From positions 1-64,000 of the forward strand of contig JACREQ010000058.1 of the NCBI GenBank assembly GCA_016218155.1: a stretch of DNA of 64,000 bases. Reading direction: 5' to 3'. Below the pieces are notes generated by a model. The model worked only from the letters and a program-made list of their open reading frames with translations, ran no database searches and was not told where the DNA came from. The translations under genes were made by a program, and so were the position numbers. Source of the DNA: Bacteroidia bacterium (GTDB lineage Bacteria; Bacteroidota; Bacteroidia; Bacteroidales; GWA2-32-17). Of this stretch, positions 27,282-35,205 are shown in pieces; position 1 is the first letter of the stretch; the number at the start of each line of letters is the position of its first letter.

Positions 27282-29323
27282 TGTTATTATTTTTAAAATT
27301 ATTAAAAAGTGTTTTGTTTATTGTTACGGTATTATTTTTATTATTTACCGGCAATTTGTTAGCCCAGGACGAAGAAGATGTTTGTCCTGAGGTTGATAAG
27401 AAAGCAAGAAAAACATTTGAACAAGCTCGTGATAATTTTAAAAAAGGTAATCCCGATTTAGGCTATAAATTATTAATTGAATCAACAAAACTTGATGAAA
27501 GCTATGCTGCTGCTTACTTAATGTTAGCAGATATTAATAATTCCAAGTCGGAAAGGACAAATGATGCTTCACAGTCTTTGCAATTTAGAAACAGAGCTAT
27601 AGACTATTTTAAAAAGGCAGCCGAATATTGTCCTGCAATTGATAACTACAGAGCAAGCTTTGAAGTTGGTAAACGATATTACATTTCAAAAGATTTTAAA
27701 AACGCTCAGATTTATATTGATAAATTTATTGCTAATAGTAAGCAATCGCCATTTAAACCTGAAGCAGAAGTAATAAGCAAGCATGTAAAAACTTATAATG
27801 AATTAATGGCAAAACCAGTTCCTTTTAATCCTGTAAAGGTTAAAGGACTGAATTCTCCTGATGATGAGTTTTTACCATTAATAAGTCCTGATGGTGAAAT
27901 TGCTTTTTTTACACATCGATTTAATAAGAGAAATGATTTAGGTACAACATTACGTACTGATGAATTCTCAATGGCTGAAAGGACAAGTAAAACCGGAGCT
28001 CTTGAAGAGTCATTTGGTAGTATAAAGGCTATGACTGCTCCATTTAATGATAAAAACAACAGTCAGGGAGCAATTTCTATTTCGATTGATAATAATCACT
28101 TGTATTTAACAATATGCGAAAATAATTTGTATTGTGATATATGGGTGTCTGATTATGTAGATGACGAATGGTCTGCATTAAAGAATATGGGAGCTGCAAT
28201 AAATGGTCGGCGTTCATGGGAAAGTCAGCCGTCAATATCATCTGATGGAAAAACTATTTATTTTTCAAGTATTCGTCCTGGTAATCTTGGATTTGATTTA
28301 GACGATCAGTCCACCCAAACAAGTGATATATGGATGTCAAAAATGGGCGATGATGGAAATTGGAAACCTGCTGTTAATCTGGGTAATGTTATAAATAGCC
28401 ATGGAAACGAAAAATCTCCATTTATTCATAGTGATAGTCAGACTTTATATTTTTCGTCAGATGGACGAGATGGAATAGGAGGGTATGATATTTATTATTC
28501 AAAAATGAAACCTGATGGTAAATGGACTGAGCCGAAAAATATCGGATATCCTATAAATACAGAAGGTGATGAACTTGGGTTTATTGTTAGTACTTTTGGA
28601 AAGAAAGCATATTTTTCATCTAATAAGTTACAAGGTTCAGAAGGTTGGGATATATATTCTTTCGACTTATATGAAGAAGCCCGTCCAAAAGAAATTGCAA
28701 TTATTAAGGGTGAAATAAAAGACGATCAGGGCGAAGCAGTTCAGGATGCAAAAGTTGAAATTAAAGATGTTAAAACTAACAGGGTAACTGAAGGGGTTGT
28801 AGATAAAATGACAGGAAAATATGCTGTTGCAATTTCTGTTGCCAAACCCGATGATGAGTTAATTATGACAGTTAAGAAAAAAGAATACGCATTTACTTCA
28901 GAATATATAAAAGTAAAAGATATTAAAAAGGAAGAACCTGTTAAAGTTAATTTTGAAGTAAAACCGGTAGAGGTTGGAACAACAGTTAAGCTTAATAATA
29001 TTTATTTTGCATCAAGTGATGCTGTTTTCGAGAAATCCAGCCTTATTGTTCTTGATAATTTTTTGGAGTATTTACAAGAGAATCCTCAGATTAAAATTTC
29101 TATTCATGGACATACCGATAGCGAAGGTGATGATAAGAGTAACCAGGCACTTAGTGAGCAAAGAGCTAAAGCAGTTGGCGAATATCTTATTTTAATGGGT
29201 TTGGATAAAGTTAGAATAGTTTCTGCTCGTGGTTATGGAGAAACTAAACCCGTAGCCTCAAATGATACACCTGATGGAAGAGCTTTAAATCGTAGAACAG
29301 AGTTTGTAATAGAAGCGAAGTAA
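27281..29323 (+). CDS. OmpA-family protein with TPR, PD40 and carboxypeptidase-regulatory-like domains
   Basis: This 680-aa envelope protein begins with a signal peptide (about 1-28). TPR-like helices follow (about 38-150). PD40/WD40-like propeller repeats (about 190-460) show the motif P-x-I-S-x-D-G-K-T-I-Y-F-S-S. A CarboxypepD_reg-like beta domain lies at about 485-560. The OmpA C-terminal peptidoglycan-binding domain (about 570-680) has HGHTDSEGDD and NRRTEFVI. This order matches Bacteroidota proteins such as PorE-like T9SS components and Pal-like anchors. It is translationally coupled to the AsmA gene and ends before a strong bidirectional terminator. A link to T9SS attachment is possible but not shown here. 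Confidence 0.93.
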   Translation: MLLFLKLLKSVLFIVTVLFLLFTGNLLAQDEEDVCPEVDKKARKTFEQARDNFKKGNPDLGYKLLIESTKLDESYAAAYLMLADINNSKSERTNDASQSLQFRNRAIDYFKKAAEYCPAIDNYRASFEVGKRYYISKDFKNAQIYIDKFIANSKQSPFKPEAEVISKHVKTYNELMAKPVPFNPVKVKGLNSPDDEFLPLISPDGEIAFFTHRFNKRNDLGTTLRTDEFSMAERTSKTGALEESFGSIKAMTAPFNDKNNSQGAISISIDNNHLYLTICENNLYCDIWVSDYVDDEWSALKNMGAAINGRRSWESQPSISSDGKTIYFSSIRPGNLGFDLDDQSTQTSDIWMSKMGDDGNWKPAVNLGNVINSHGNEKSPFIHSDSQTLYFSSDGRDGIGGYDIYYSKMKPDGKWTEPKNIGYPINTEGDELGFIVSTFGKKAYFSSNKLQGSEGWDIYSFDLYEEARPKEIAIIKGEIKDDQGEAVQDAKVEIKDVKTNRVTEGVVDKMTGKYAVAISVAKPDDELIMTVKKKEYAFTSEYIKVKDIKKEEPVKVNFEVKPVEVGTTVKLNNIYFASSDAVFEKSSLIVLDNFLEYLQENPQIKISIHGHTDSEGDDKSNQALSEQRAKAVGEYLILMGLDKVRIVSARGYGETKPVASNDTPDGRALNRRTEFVIEAK

Positions 29324-29357
29324 ATAGTTTTCTTATCTCGAGAACTAGACTTATAAT

Positions 29358-29386
29358 AAAAAATCCCGCAATTAGCGGGATTTTTT
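29358..29386. terminator. Bidirectional terminator between the OmpA gene and rplS
   Basis: ATCCCGC (29363-29369) and GCGGGAT (29375-29381) form a perfect stem, flanked by A- and T-runs. It lies between convergent genes and can serve both. Confidence 0.9.
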
Positions 29387-29404
29387 ATTATAACGTGAAT
29401 TTTA

Positions 29405-29785
29405 TTATTCTGCAGGAACAACAACAGCTTTTCCTGTATTAACTCTTCTTTCTTTAATTCTTGCTTTTTTACCTGTAAGTCCGCGTAGATAAAATAATTT
29501 AGCACGGCGTACTTTTCCACTTTTGTTTAATTCAATTTTATCAATAAATGGAGAATTATCAGGGAAAATTCTTTCTACACCAACTCCATTGGAAATTTTG
29601 CGAACTGTAAAGGTTGATTTTACACCAGAAGCTTTGCGCTGAATTACTACTCCGCGAAACTGCTGAATACGTTCTTTATTTCCTTCTTTAATTTTATAGT
29701 GAACAGTGATAGTGTCGCCACTTTTAAATTGTGGTAACTCAACAGCTGTTAACATTTCATTTTCAAATACTTTAACTAAGTCCAT
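29405..29785 (-). CDS. rplS: 50S ribosomal protein L19
   Basis: This 126-aa ribosomal protein sits at the interface of the two subunits. The family core [20 protein letters not shown], then [20 protein letters not shown] and the C-terminal [13 protein letters not shown] are all present. Length is normal for Bacteroidota. In many other phyla rplS is in an operon with rpsP, rimM and trmD. Here it is a single gene, as is usual in this phylum. Confidence 0.98.
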   Translation of the reverse strand: MDLVKVFENEMLTAVELPQFKSGDTITVHYKIKEGNKERIQQFRGVVIQRKASGVKSTFTVRKISNGVGVERIFPDNSPFIDKIELNKSGKVRRAKLFYLRGLTGKKARIKERRVNTGKAVVVPAE

Positions 29786-29922
29786 CTTGCGTTAATTTCT
29801 AATTGTGATACTTTTTCAAACGGACTGCAATATTACAAAAAATTTTAATTCAAAATACTATATGGATAAAAAATATTTATTCAGACCTAACAGGACTCGA
29901 AGGCTTGTTAGATCTAATGAAC

Positions 29923-29947
29923 AAAAAAGGAGCCGAAGCTCCTTTTT
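29923..29947 (-). terminator. UUCG-loop terminator of the C69 peptidase gene
   Basis: On the minus strand GGAGC-TTCG-GCTCC is followed by a T-run (plus-strand arms 29929-29933 and 29938-29942). It follows the peptidase stop codon at 29951 and uses the same stable loop as the kor terminator. Confidence 0.85.
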
Positions 29948-29950
29948 ATT

Positions 29951-31636
29951 TTAATGTGATCCGCCACTTGGCATTTTAAATTTTTCGCCTTTATCTTTTA
30001 CTATCTGACGATAGTATTCGTCGTTATATCCTGGCTGTTTTACTTTAGGATTTCTTTGTCCGGGAACAACAGTTTTAATATTGCCGTCCATATATTTTGT
30101 AAATAAAAATGCATAAAGCTGTTTCCATCTTTTTACAGTTCCGTTTCCAGCATCAACGCTATAATTAGTAATAAATTCTATAGCTTTTTTAGGATCAGTT
30201 TTATAAAGATCGGCAGCTTGTTTATCAATATTAGGTGTATTATCAATATATTTTGATTCAAGTTCGCGTTGTACCTGTTGAATATCTTGTATCATATCGC
30301 TATAGCGTGTATATGCAAAATTTGAAACCTGATTAAAAACCCAGAATGCAGCATTGTCGCTAAATTCCATCATAGATCCATTACCTACTGCAAATGATTC
30401 AGGAACTTTTGTAATACCACAATACATTGGTGTGTAAACGCATGTATAACTGTCATCAACACCAAACCATAATATGCCACCAATAGGATTAGGTAACCAT
30501 GAACGGTTTTGAGCAACAAATGTAAATCCGGTTTGTTGAGTACTTATAGCTCTTTCGTGTAAATAACTAGTGCTATCAACTTTCCATGTCATTGGTCTCC
30601 AGCGAACAATACATTTAAATGGACCAGCACCAATATCTTGTGTCATATCCATTTTTGTTCCCTGATAATAATCGCGCATTAGTTCCATTACATCGTGAAC
30701 GGATAATTTTTTGTCTGGTTTAATATATAATGGCATACGATTTTTAAGGTCATGCCCCATTGCATATTCTTCGTATTTTCCCATTTCTTTATTAACTCTG
30801 TTAAAGGCGGCCCAAACGCGAGCTTCACAAAAACGAGCACCACCAAAATCTAAAGGTGCATATGTATCAGAAAAACTAAAGTCTTTATCTTCTCCGGTAT
30901 AGTAACCCATCTTTTTTGCAAATGTTATTACATCAGCAGAATGAAATACTGTTTGTTTTGGATCGAAGAAATTATTTTTTTTCTGGAAAGGGAATGTTGT
31001 TATACGTGCATGGTTTGCGTGACCTGATATATATCCATCTGGAATTTGAATAGCTACCCATACTGCACCTTTGCTGTAATCCAATTTACCTTTAGCATCT
31101 TTTTTACCAGGACCTTTACCAATCATTTCTAATATCCAAACTTCATTAGGGTCAGCAATAGAGAAAGATTCACCTGTGCTGTAATAACCATATTCGCTAA
31201 TTAACTCTGAAAATATTTTAATAGCCTCACGTGCAGTTTTAGCTCGTTGTAATGTTGTGTAAATTAATGTACCATAGTCAATTAATCCTGTAGTGTCTTG
31301 TAATTCTTCTCTTCCTGTGTAAGTTGTTTCACCAATAGAAACCTGATATTCGTTTTGATTACCAACTACAGAGAAAGTGTGTTTTACCTGTTTCATTTTT
31401 CCCAGATATTTACCGGTATCCCATTCGTAAATGTCAACTAATGTGCCTTCTGGGTAATCGGCAGCTGGTCTGTAATATAATTCGCCATATAATACGTGAC
31501 TGTCTGCATGGTATGTTACCATTGTAGAGCCGTCTGTAGATGCACCTTTTGTAATAAGAAGGTTAGTACATGAAAATGATGATTGCGAAAATCCTAATCC
31601 TACAACCAGCGATAAAACTAAAATAATTTTCTTCAT
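29951..31636 (-). CDS. Secreted C69-family (U34) dipeptidase
   Basis: This 561-aa protein belongs to the C69 N-terminal-nucleophile peptidases. Residues 1-22 are a signal peptide, and Cys23 immediately follows. In this family that Cys becomes the N-terminal nucleophile after processing. The CTNLLITKGASTDGSTM opening and the later GETTYTGREEL and SIADPNEVWILEMIG stretches are typical. Export suggests periplasmic breakdown of dipeptides for amino-acid use. It is a single gene with its own UUCG terminator. Confidence 0.93.
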   Translation of the reverse strand: MKKIILVLSLVVGLGFSQSSFSCTNLLITKGASTDGSTMVTYHADSHVLYGELYYRPAADYPEGTLVDIYEWDTGKYLGKMKQVKHTFSVVGNQNEYQVSIGETTYTGREELQDTTGLIDYGTLIYTTLQRAKTAREAIKIFSELISEYGYYSTGESFSIADPNEVWILEMIGKGPGKKDAKGKLDYSKGAVWVAIQIPDGYISGHANHARITTFPFQKKNNFFDPKQTVFHSADVITFAKKMGYYTGEDKDFSFSDTYAPLDFGGARFCEARVWAAFNRVNKEMGKYEEYAMGHDLKNRMPLYIKPDKKLSVHDVMELMRDYYQGTKMDMTQDIGAGPFKCIVRWRPMTWKVDSTSYLHERAISTQQTGFTFVAQNRSWLPNPIGGILWFGVDDSYTCVYTPMYCGITKVPESFAVGNGSMMEFSDNAAFWVFNQVSNFAYTRYSDMIQDIQQVQRELESKYIDNTPNIDKQAADLYKTDPKKAIEFITNYSVDAGNGTVKRWKQLYAFLFTKYMDGNIKTVVPGQRNPKVKQPGYNDEYYRQIVKDKGEKFKMPSGGSH

Positions 31637-31753
31637 GATATTTATTGTTGATTATTTTTTAAATAAGATTGACAAAGTTATAAAAAATGTTTTGGCATTA
31701 GCTAACTCAAAATAGCTTATAAAGTATGTTTTTAAAATGAGATTTAGTGTAAT

Positions 31754-32044
31754 TTAAAACAAAACCATTTCATCAATTACTGATTCTCCGGCTTTTTCGT
31801 TTAGTCGTTTTACCAGCTCAGTACGAATCATCATTAATTCCTGACGAAGAATTGAAGAATGAATTTTTACAAATAATTTCCTGTGTTGAATTCTTAATTC
31901 AATTGTTTTTGCTGCAATTTTTTCGCCAACAATCTCGGGCCATGATTTAATAAGTGTAATTTCTGATATCTTACCTTTTAATTTGTAGGCTTCTACATAT
32001 TCGCTAATTACTTCGCTGATTGAGCGTGTGTTATTGCGTCTCAT
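31754..32044 (-). CDS. DUF721 (DciA-like) domain protein
   Basis: This 96-aa protein matches the DUF721 family, of which DciA is the ancestral DnaB-helicase operator or loader. The family pattern is seen in WPEIVGEKIAAKTIELRIQ and in the repeated basic/hydrophobic strands VKIHSSILRQEL. It overlaps the recF stop by 4 bases (ATGA), so it is translated together with RecF. That fits a replication-linked role. Confidence 0.85.
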   Translation of the reverse strand: MRRNNTRSISEVISEYVEAYKLKGKISEITLIKSWPEIVGEKIAAKTIELRIQHRKLFVKIHSSILRQELMMIRTELVKRLNEKAGESVIDEMVLF

Positions 32045-33144
32045 AGTATTGCTCCTTTCTCTAAATTGTAAATAGAGTAATCAGATTTTACAGGTTCAAG
32101 TACTTTCTCAATTCTGTTTTTATCAGTATCCGAAATAAAAATCTGACCAAAGTGCTGTTCTCCTACAAGTTTCATCAATAAGGAAACACGTGTATTATCA
32201 AGTTTATCAAAAATGTCATCTAATAAAAGCAATGGTGTAAAATCATTTTTTTCTTTAATAAAATCAAACTGAGCTAATTTTAATGAAAGTAAAAAGCTTT
32301 TTTGCTGACCTTGCGAGCCATTAGTTTTAACAGGAAATCCATTGATTTTAAACACCAAATCATCTTTATGAATTCCGCATGTTGTATATTGAACTAAATT
32401 ATCTTTTTCAAATGATTTATTTAAAAGTAACTTAAAATCTTCTTGTTCTAATTGTGATTGATATAATAGCTCTACAACTTCATTTCCTCCGGATATGTGA
32501 CGGTAAAAACTTTCAAAAACAGGGCTAAGTTTTTCCAAAAAATCTTTACGTTTATTGTAAATAGGAATACCTAGCTGCGATAATTTTTCGTCGTAAATTT
32601 CAAGAGTTTCTCTATCAGAATTATTTCTTCTTATAAATTCTTTAAGTAATGCATTACGTTGTTTAAGGACTTTGTTATAATTAATTACATCATTCAAGTA
32701 TGTTTTGTCGTATTGAGATATAACTCCGTTAATAAATTTTCTGCGCTCTTCACTTCCTTCCGAGATAAGATTTGCATCGTATGGAGATACTATTACAAGC
32801 GGTAATAATCCTATGTGATCAGATAATCTTTGGTACTCTTTTTTATTTCTCTTAAATTGCTTTTTATCATTTTGTTTTACTCCGCATAAAATATTCTCAT
32901 CTACTTCATTGCGTTCATAAATGCCATTAATTAAAAAAAGATTATCACCGTGATGAATGTTTTCATGATCAGTGTTATTAAAATAACTTTTGCAAAATGA
33001 CAGATAATAAATAGAGTCTAACAGATTAGTTTTTCCGGCACCGTTATTTCCGGCAAAACAGTTTATTTTAGTCGAAAAATCAACTGAAATTTCTTTCAGA
33101 TTTTTAAATCCAATTAAATCTATATGTTTTAAAAAAAGATTCAT
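32041..33144 (-). CDS. recF: DNA replication and repair protein RecF
   Basis: This 367-aa SMC-like ATPase acts with RecO and RecR to load RecA on gapped DNA. Walker A GNNGAGKT lies at residues 32-39, the signature GSQGQQKS near 270 and Walker B LLLLDDIFDKLD near 303. Length is typical. A TAATTTTG element at 33156-33163 on the minus strand would place transcription only a few bases before the start codon. It is divergent from the TPR gene at 33320 and overlaps the DUF721 gene. Confidence 0.96.
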   Translation of the reverse strand: MNLFLKHIDLIGFKNLKEISVDFSTKINCFAGNNGAGKTNLLDSIYYLSFCKSYFNNTDHENIHHGDNLFLINGIYERNEVDENILCGVKQNDKKQFKRNKKEYQRLSDHIGLLPLVIVSPYDANLISEGSEERRKFINGVISQYDKTYLNDVINYNKVLKQRNALLKEFIRRNNSDRETLEIYDEKLSQLGIPIYNKRKDFLEKLSPVFESFYRHISGGNEVVELLYQSQLEQEDFKLLLNKSFEKDNLVQYTTCGIHKDDLVFKINGFPVKTNGSQGQQKSFLLSLKLAQFDFIKEKNDFTPLLLLDDIFDKLDNTRVSLLMKLVGEQHFGQIFISDTDKNRIEKVLEPVKSDYSIYNLEKGAIL

Positions 33145-33255
33145 TTTTGTTAATGCAAAATTAGTAAAAAAGCTGTAATTAAGCTTTAGTAAATATTGCA
33201 GTAGCTTAAGTTAGTTTAACTTTAGTAAAGATTATATAATAACTTTTTCTAAAAT

Positions 33256-33286
33256 TTTCTAAAGTTGAAAATTTTGTGTAGGTTTG
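33256..33286 (+). promoter_or_regulatory. Promoter of the TPR protein-ribH pair
   Basis: TAGGTTTG at 33279-33286 is a -7 element, with TTTC at 33256-33259 as a weak -33 element 19 nt upstream. Transcription would start near 33292, which rules out the TTG start at 33284 and supports ATG 33320. Confidence 0.5.
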
Positions 33287-33319
33287 CGGTTTCAAAAAAA
33301 CGTAGAATACTATAAGTGT

Positions 33320-34015
33320 ATGGCAAACAAAGATAAAGAAGTTCTCGGAAATGACATCGATCAGGTTGGAAATGTTCTTACCAAAACTGAGTTGTATATT
33401 GAGAAAAACCGTAAGGTTCTGATGATAGTTGTTGGTGCAATTATTCTTATTGTTGGTGGTTATTTAGGATATAAAAAACTTTATATTGCTCCAATGGAAG
33501 CTGAAGCTCATGAAGAAATGTTTATGGCTGAACAGTATTTTGCAAAAGATTCTTTTAATCTGGCTTTAAATGGCGATGTTCAATATCCAGGATTTTTAAA
33601 AATTATTGAACAGTATGGTTCAACTAAAGCAGGAAATTTATCTTATTATTATGCAGGAGTTTGTTATTTAAATACTGGCAAATTTGATAAGGCGATAGAA
33701 TATTTAAGCGATTTTAGCACAGATGATAAATTATTATATCCTATTTCGCAAGGTGCTATTGGTGATGCAAATATGGAGCTTGGAAAAACAGAAGAAGCTT
33801 TAGCATTTTATAAAAAAGCGGCTGACGAGCAACCAAACGAATTTACTTCACCAGTTTATTTAATGAAAGTTGGCTTTGTGTTAGAAAAATTAAATAAATG
33901 GGAAGAAGCACTTGCTATTTATGAAAGAATTGAAAAAGAATATAATCGTACAAATGAGGGTAGGAAAATTGAAAAGTATATTACCCGTGCGAAACTAAAA
34001 TTAAATAAATTATAA
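33320..34015 (+). CDS. Membrane-anchored TPR protein (YfgM-like)
   Basis: This 231-aa protein has a short cytoplasmic N-terminus, one membrane segment (about 33-51) and a periplasmic TPR domain (about 65-231), including the helices GNLSYYYAGVCYLNTGKFDKA and EEALAFYKKAADE. The arrangement matches YfgM/ancillary SecYEG translocon-type proteins. I placed the start at ATG 33320 because the reading frame upstream overlaps the promoter. It precedes ribH on the same strand, a pairing commonly seen in Bacteroidota. Confidence 0.88.
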   Translation: MANKDKEVLGNDIDQVGNVLTKTELYIEKNRKVLMIVVGAIILIVGGYLGYKKLYIAPMEAEAHEEMFMAEQYFAKDSFNLALNGDVQYPGFLKIIEQYGSTKAGNLSYYYAGVCYLNTGKFDKAIEYLSDFSTDDKLLYPISQGAIGDANMELGKTEEALAFYKKAADEQPNEFTSPVYLMKVGFVLEKLNKWEEALAIYERIEKEYNRTNEGRKIEKYITRAKLKLNKL

Positions 34016-34021
34016 AAATCT

Positions 34022-34049
34022 AATCCCGATTATATCGGGATTTTTTTTG
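34022..34049 (+). terminator. Terminator-like hairpin between the TPR gene and ribH
   Basis: AATCCCGA (34022-34029) and TCGGGATT (34035-34042) form a stem followed by a T-run of about eight. The ribH ATG lies only 11 nt beyond. No room is left for a separate promoter, so ribH must depend on read-through or on a promoter inside the TPR gene. Confidence 0.75.
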
Positions 34050-34059
34050 ATAAAAAATT

Positions 34060-34548
34060 ATGGTAACAAATTTAAAAGCTCAGTCAAATATCGACGAAAA
34101 TATATTTCCTGATGCAAGCTCAATGAGAATCGGGATTGTAGTAGCAGAATGGAATAGTAAAATAACAGATGCGTTATTAGAAGGTGCATTAGAAACATTA
34201 AAAAAATGTAATACTCCTGATGAAAATATTATTGTAAGGTATGTTCCGGGTAGTATAGAGCTAACAGCAGGTGCTAAAATTCTTGCAGAATTAGCAAATG
34301 TTGATGCAGTTATTAGTATTGGTTGTGTTATTCAAGGAGATACCAAGCATTTCGATTATGTTTGTCAAAGTGTGACACACGGAATTACCGAATTAAATAT
34401 TAAATATCCTATCCCTTTTATTTTTGCTGTTTTAACAACAAATAATTTTCAGCAGGCAATTGACCGGGCTGGAGGGAAACATGGTAACAAAGGTGCAGAA
34501 TGTGCGCTTACTGCTGTTAAAATGGTAGAAATGAGAAGAAGCTTTTAA
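34060..34548 (+). CDS. ribH: 6,7-dimethyl-8-ribityllumazine synthase
   Basis: This 162-aa enzyme makes the lumazine precursor of riboflavin from 5-amino-6-ribitylamino-uracil and dihydroxybutanone phosphate. The family motifs [24 protein letters not shown], and [14 protein letters not shown] are intact, and [10 protein letters not shown] follows near the end. The N-terminal extension of about 20 residues is normal in Bacteroidota. The other rib genes are not in the window. A terminator-like hairpin sits just before the start codon. Confidence 0.97.
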   Translation: MVTNLKAQSNIDENIFPDASSMRIGIVVAEWNSKITDALLEGALETLKKCNTPDENIIVRYVPGSIELTAGAKILAELANVDAVISIGCVIQGDTKHFDYVCQSVTHGITELNIKYPIPFIFAVLTTNNFQQAIDRAGGKHGNKGAECALTAVKMVEMRRSF

Positions 34549-34560
34549 AATAATTCGTAA

Positions 34561-35085
34561 TTATTTATTCATATAATCTGCAACCCAGCCTGGGTCTTCC
34601 ATTGAATTTAAAAGCTTATACAAATTTTCACCGAAGAAATAATCATTAATAGTTTTTATTCCAAATTGTCTTAACATATCCATTTGTCCCTCTGATGCCA
34701 TTCTGGGTTTTGCTGCCCAACCTTTTTCGGGTGGTGAACCATCGTAAGGAGGTTCAGAGTATCTTAATTTCCACAATTCATCCAAAATTTCCGGTCCTTC
34801 AATACCTGCATCTTTTAAAAGATTTTTTCCTTCAGCATTTGCTGACGATTGTTGAATACCGACAATTTGATGAAGCCAGTCGCGACGACTTAAAAATGTT
34901 CGTGTAACAACACCTTTATCTGAAATTTCTATAATCGCAAAAGTAATTATACTCTGAAAATTAGGTTGAAGACTTAATCCAAAATATCTTTTTGCGATTT
35001 TTGTACTATCCTGTGAAAATGATTTATTACTGCAAAAATTAAAAACAATAATAAAAACCGAAAAAAATAATATTTTATTAGCCAT
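34561..35085 (-). CDS. Secreted protein of unknown function (174 aa)
   Basis: I do not recognise a family. From the ATG at 35085 the protein starts with a signal peptide (about 1-25, ending KSFSQ). A start further upstream (35175) would run through the secA promoter, so the shorter form is preferred. The mature part contains a beta-rich segment with SLQPNFQSIITFAIIEISDKG and later Pro/Gly-rich turns (EPPYDGSPPEKGW). It is divergent from secA and convergent with ribH, with no operon partner. Confidence 0.65.
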   Translation of the reverse strand: MANKILFFSVFIIVFNFCSNKSFSQDSTKIAKRYFGLSLQPNFQSIITFAIIEISDKGVVTRTFLSRRDWLHQIVGIQQSSANAEGKNLLKDAGIEGPEILDELWKLRYSEPPYDGSPPEKGWAAKPRMASEGQMDMLRQFGIKTINDYFFGENLYKLLNSMEDPGWVADYMNK

Positions 35086-35152
35086 TTGTTCTTTTTTACA
35101 AATGTAAGTTATACAAGTTATTTGCCAAAATTTTATTATTAAGATTTCAAAT

Positions 35153-35183
35153 TTTGTGATTGCCGAAATAGACACTAACTTTG
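35153..35183 (+). promoter_or_regulatory. Consensus house-keeping promoter of secA
   Basis: TTTG (35153-35156), 19 nt and TAACTTTG (35176-35183) match the Bacteroidota consensus exactly. Transcription would start near 35190, 16 nt before the secA ATG. Confidence 0.8.
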
Positions 35184-35205
35184 TTAGCTTTTTAAAAAAT
35201 ATATA

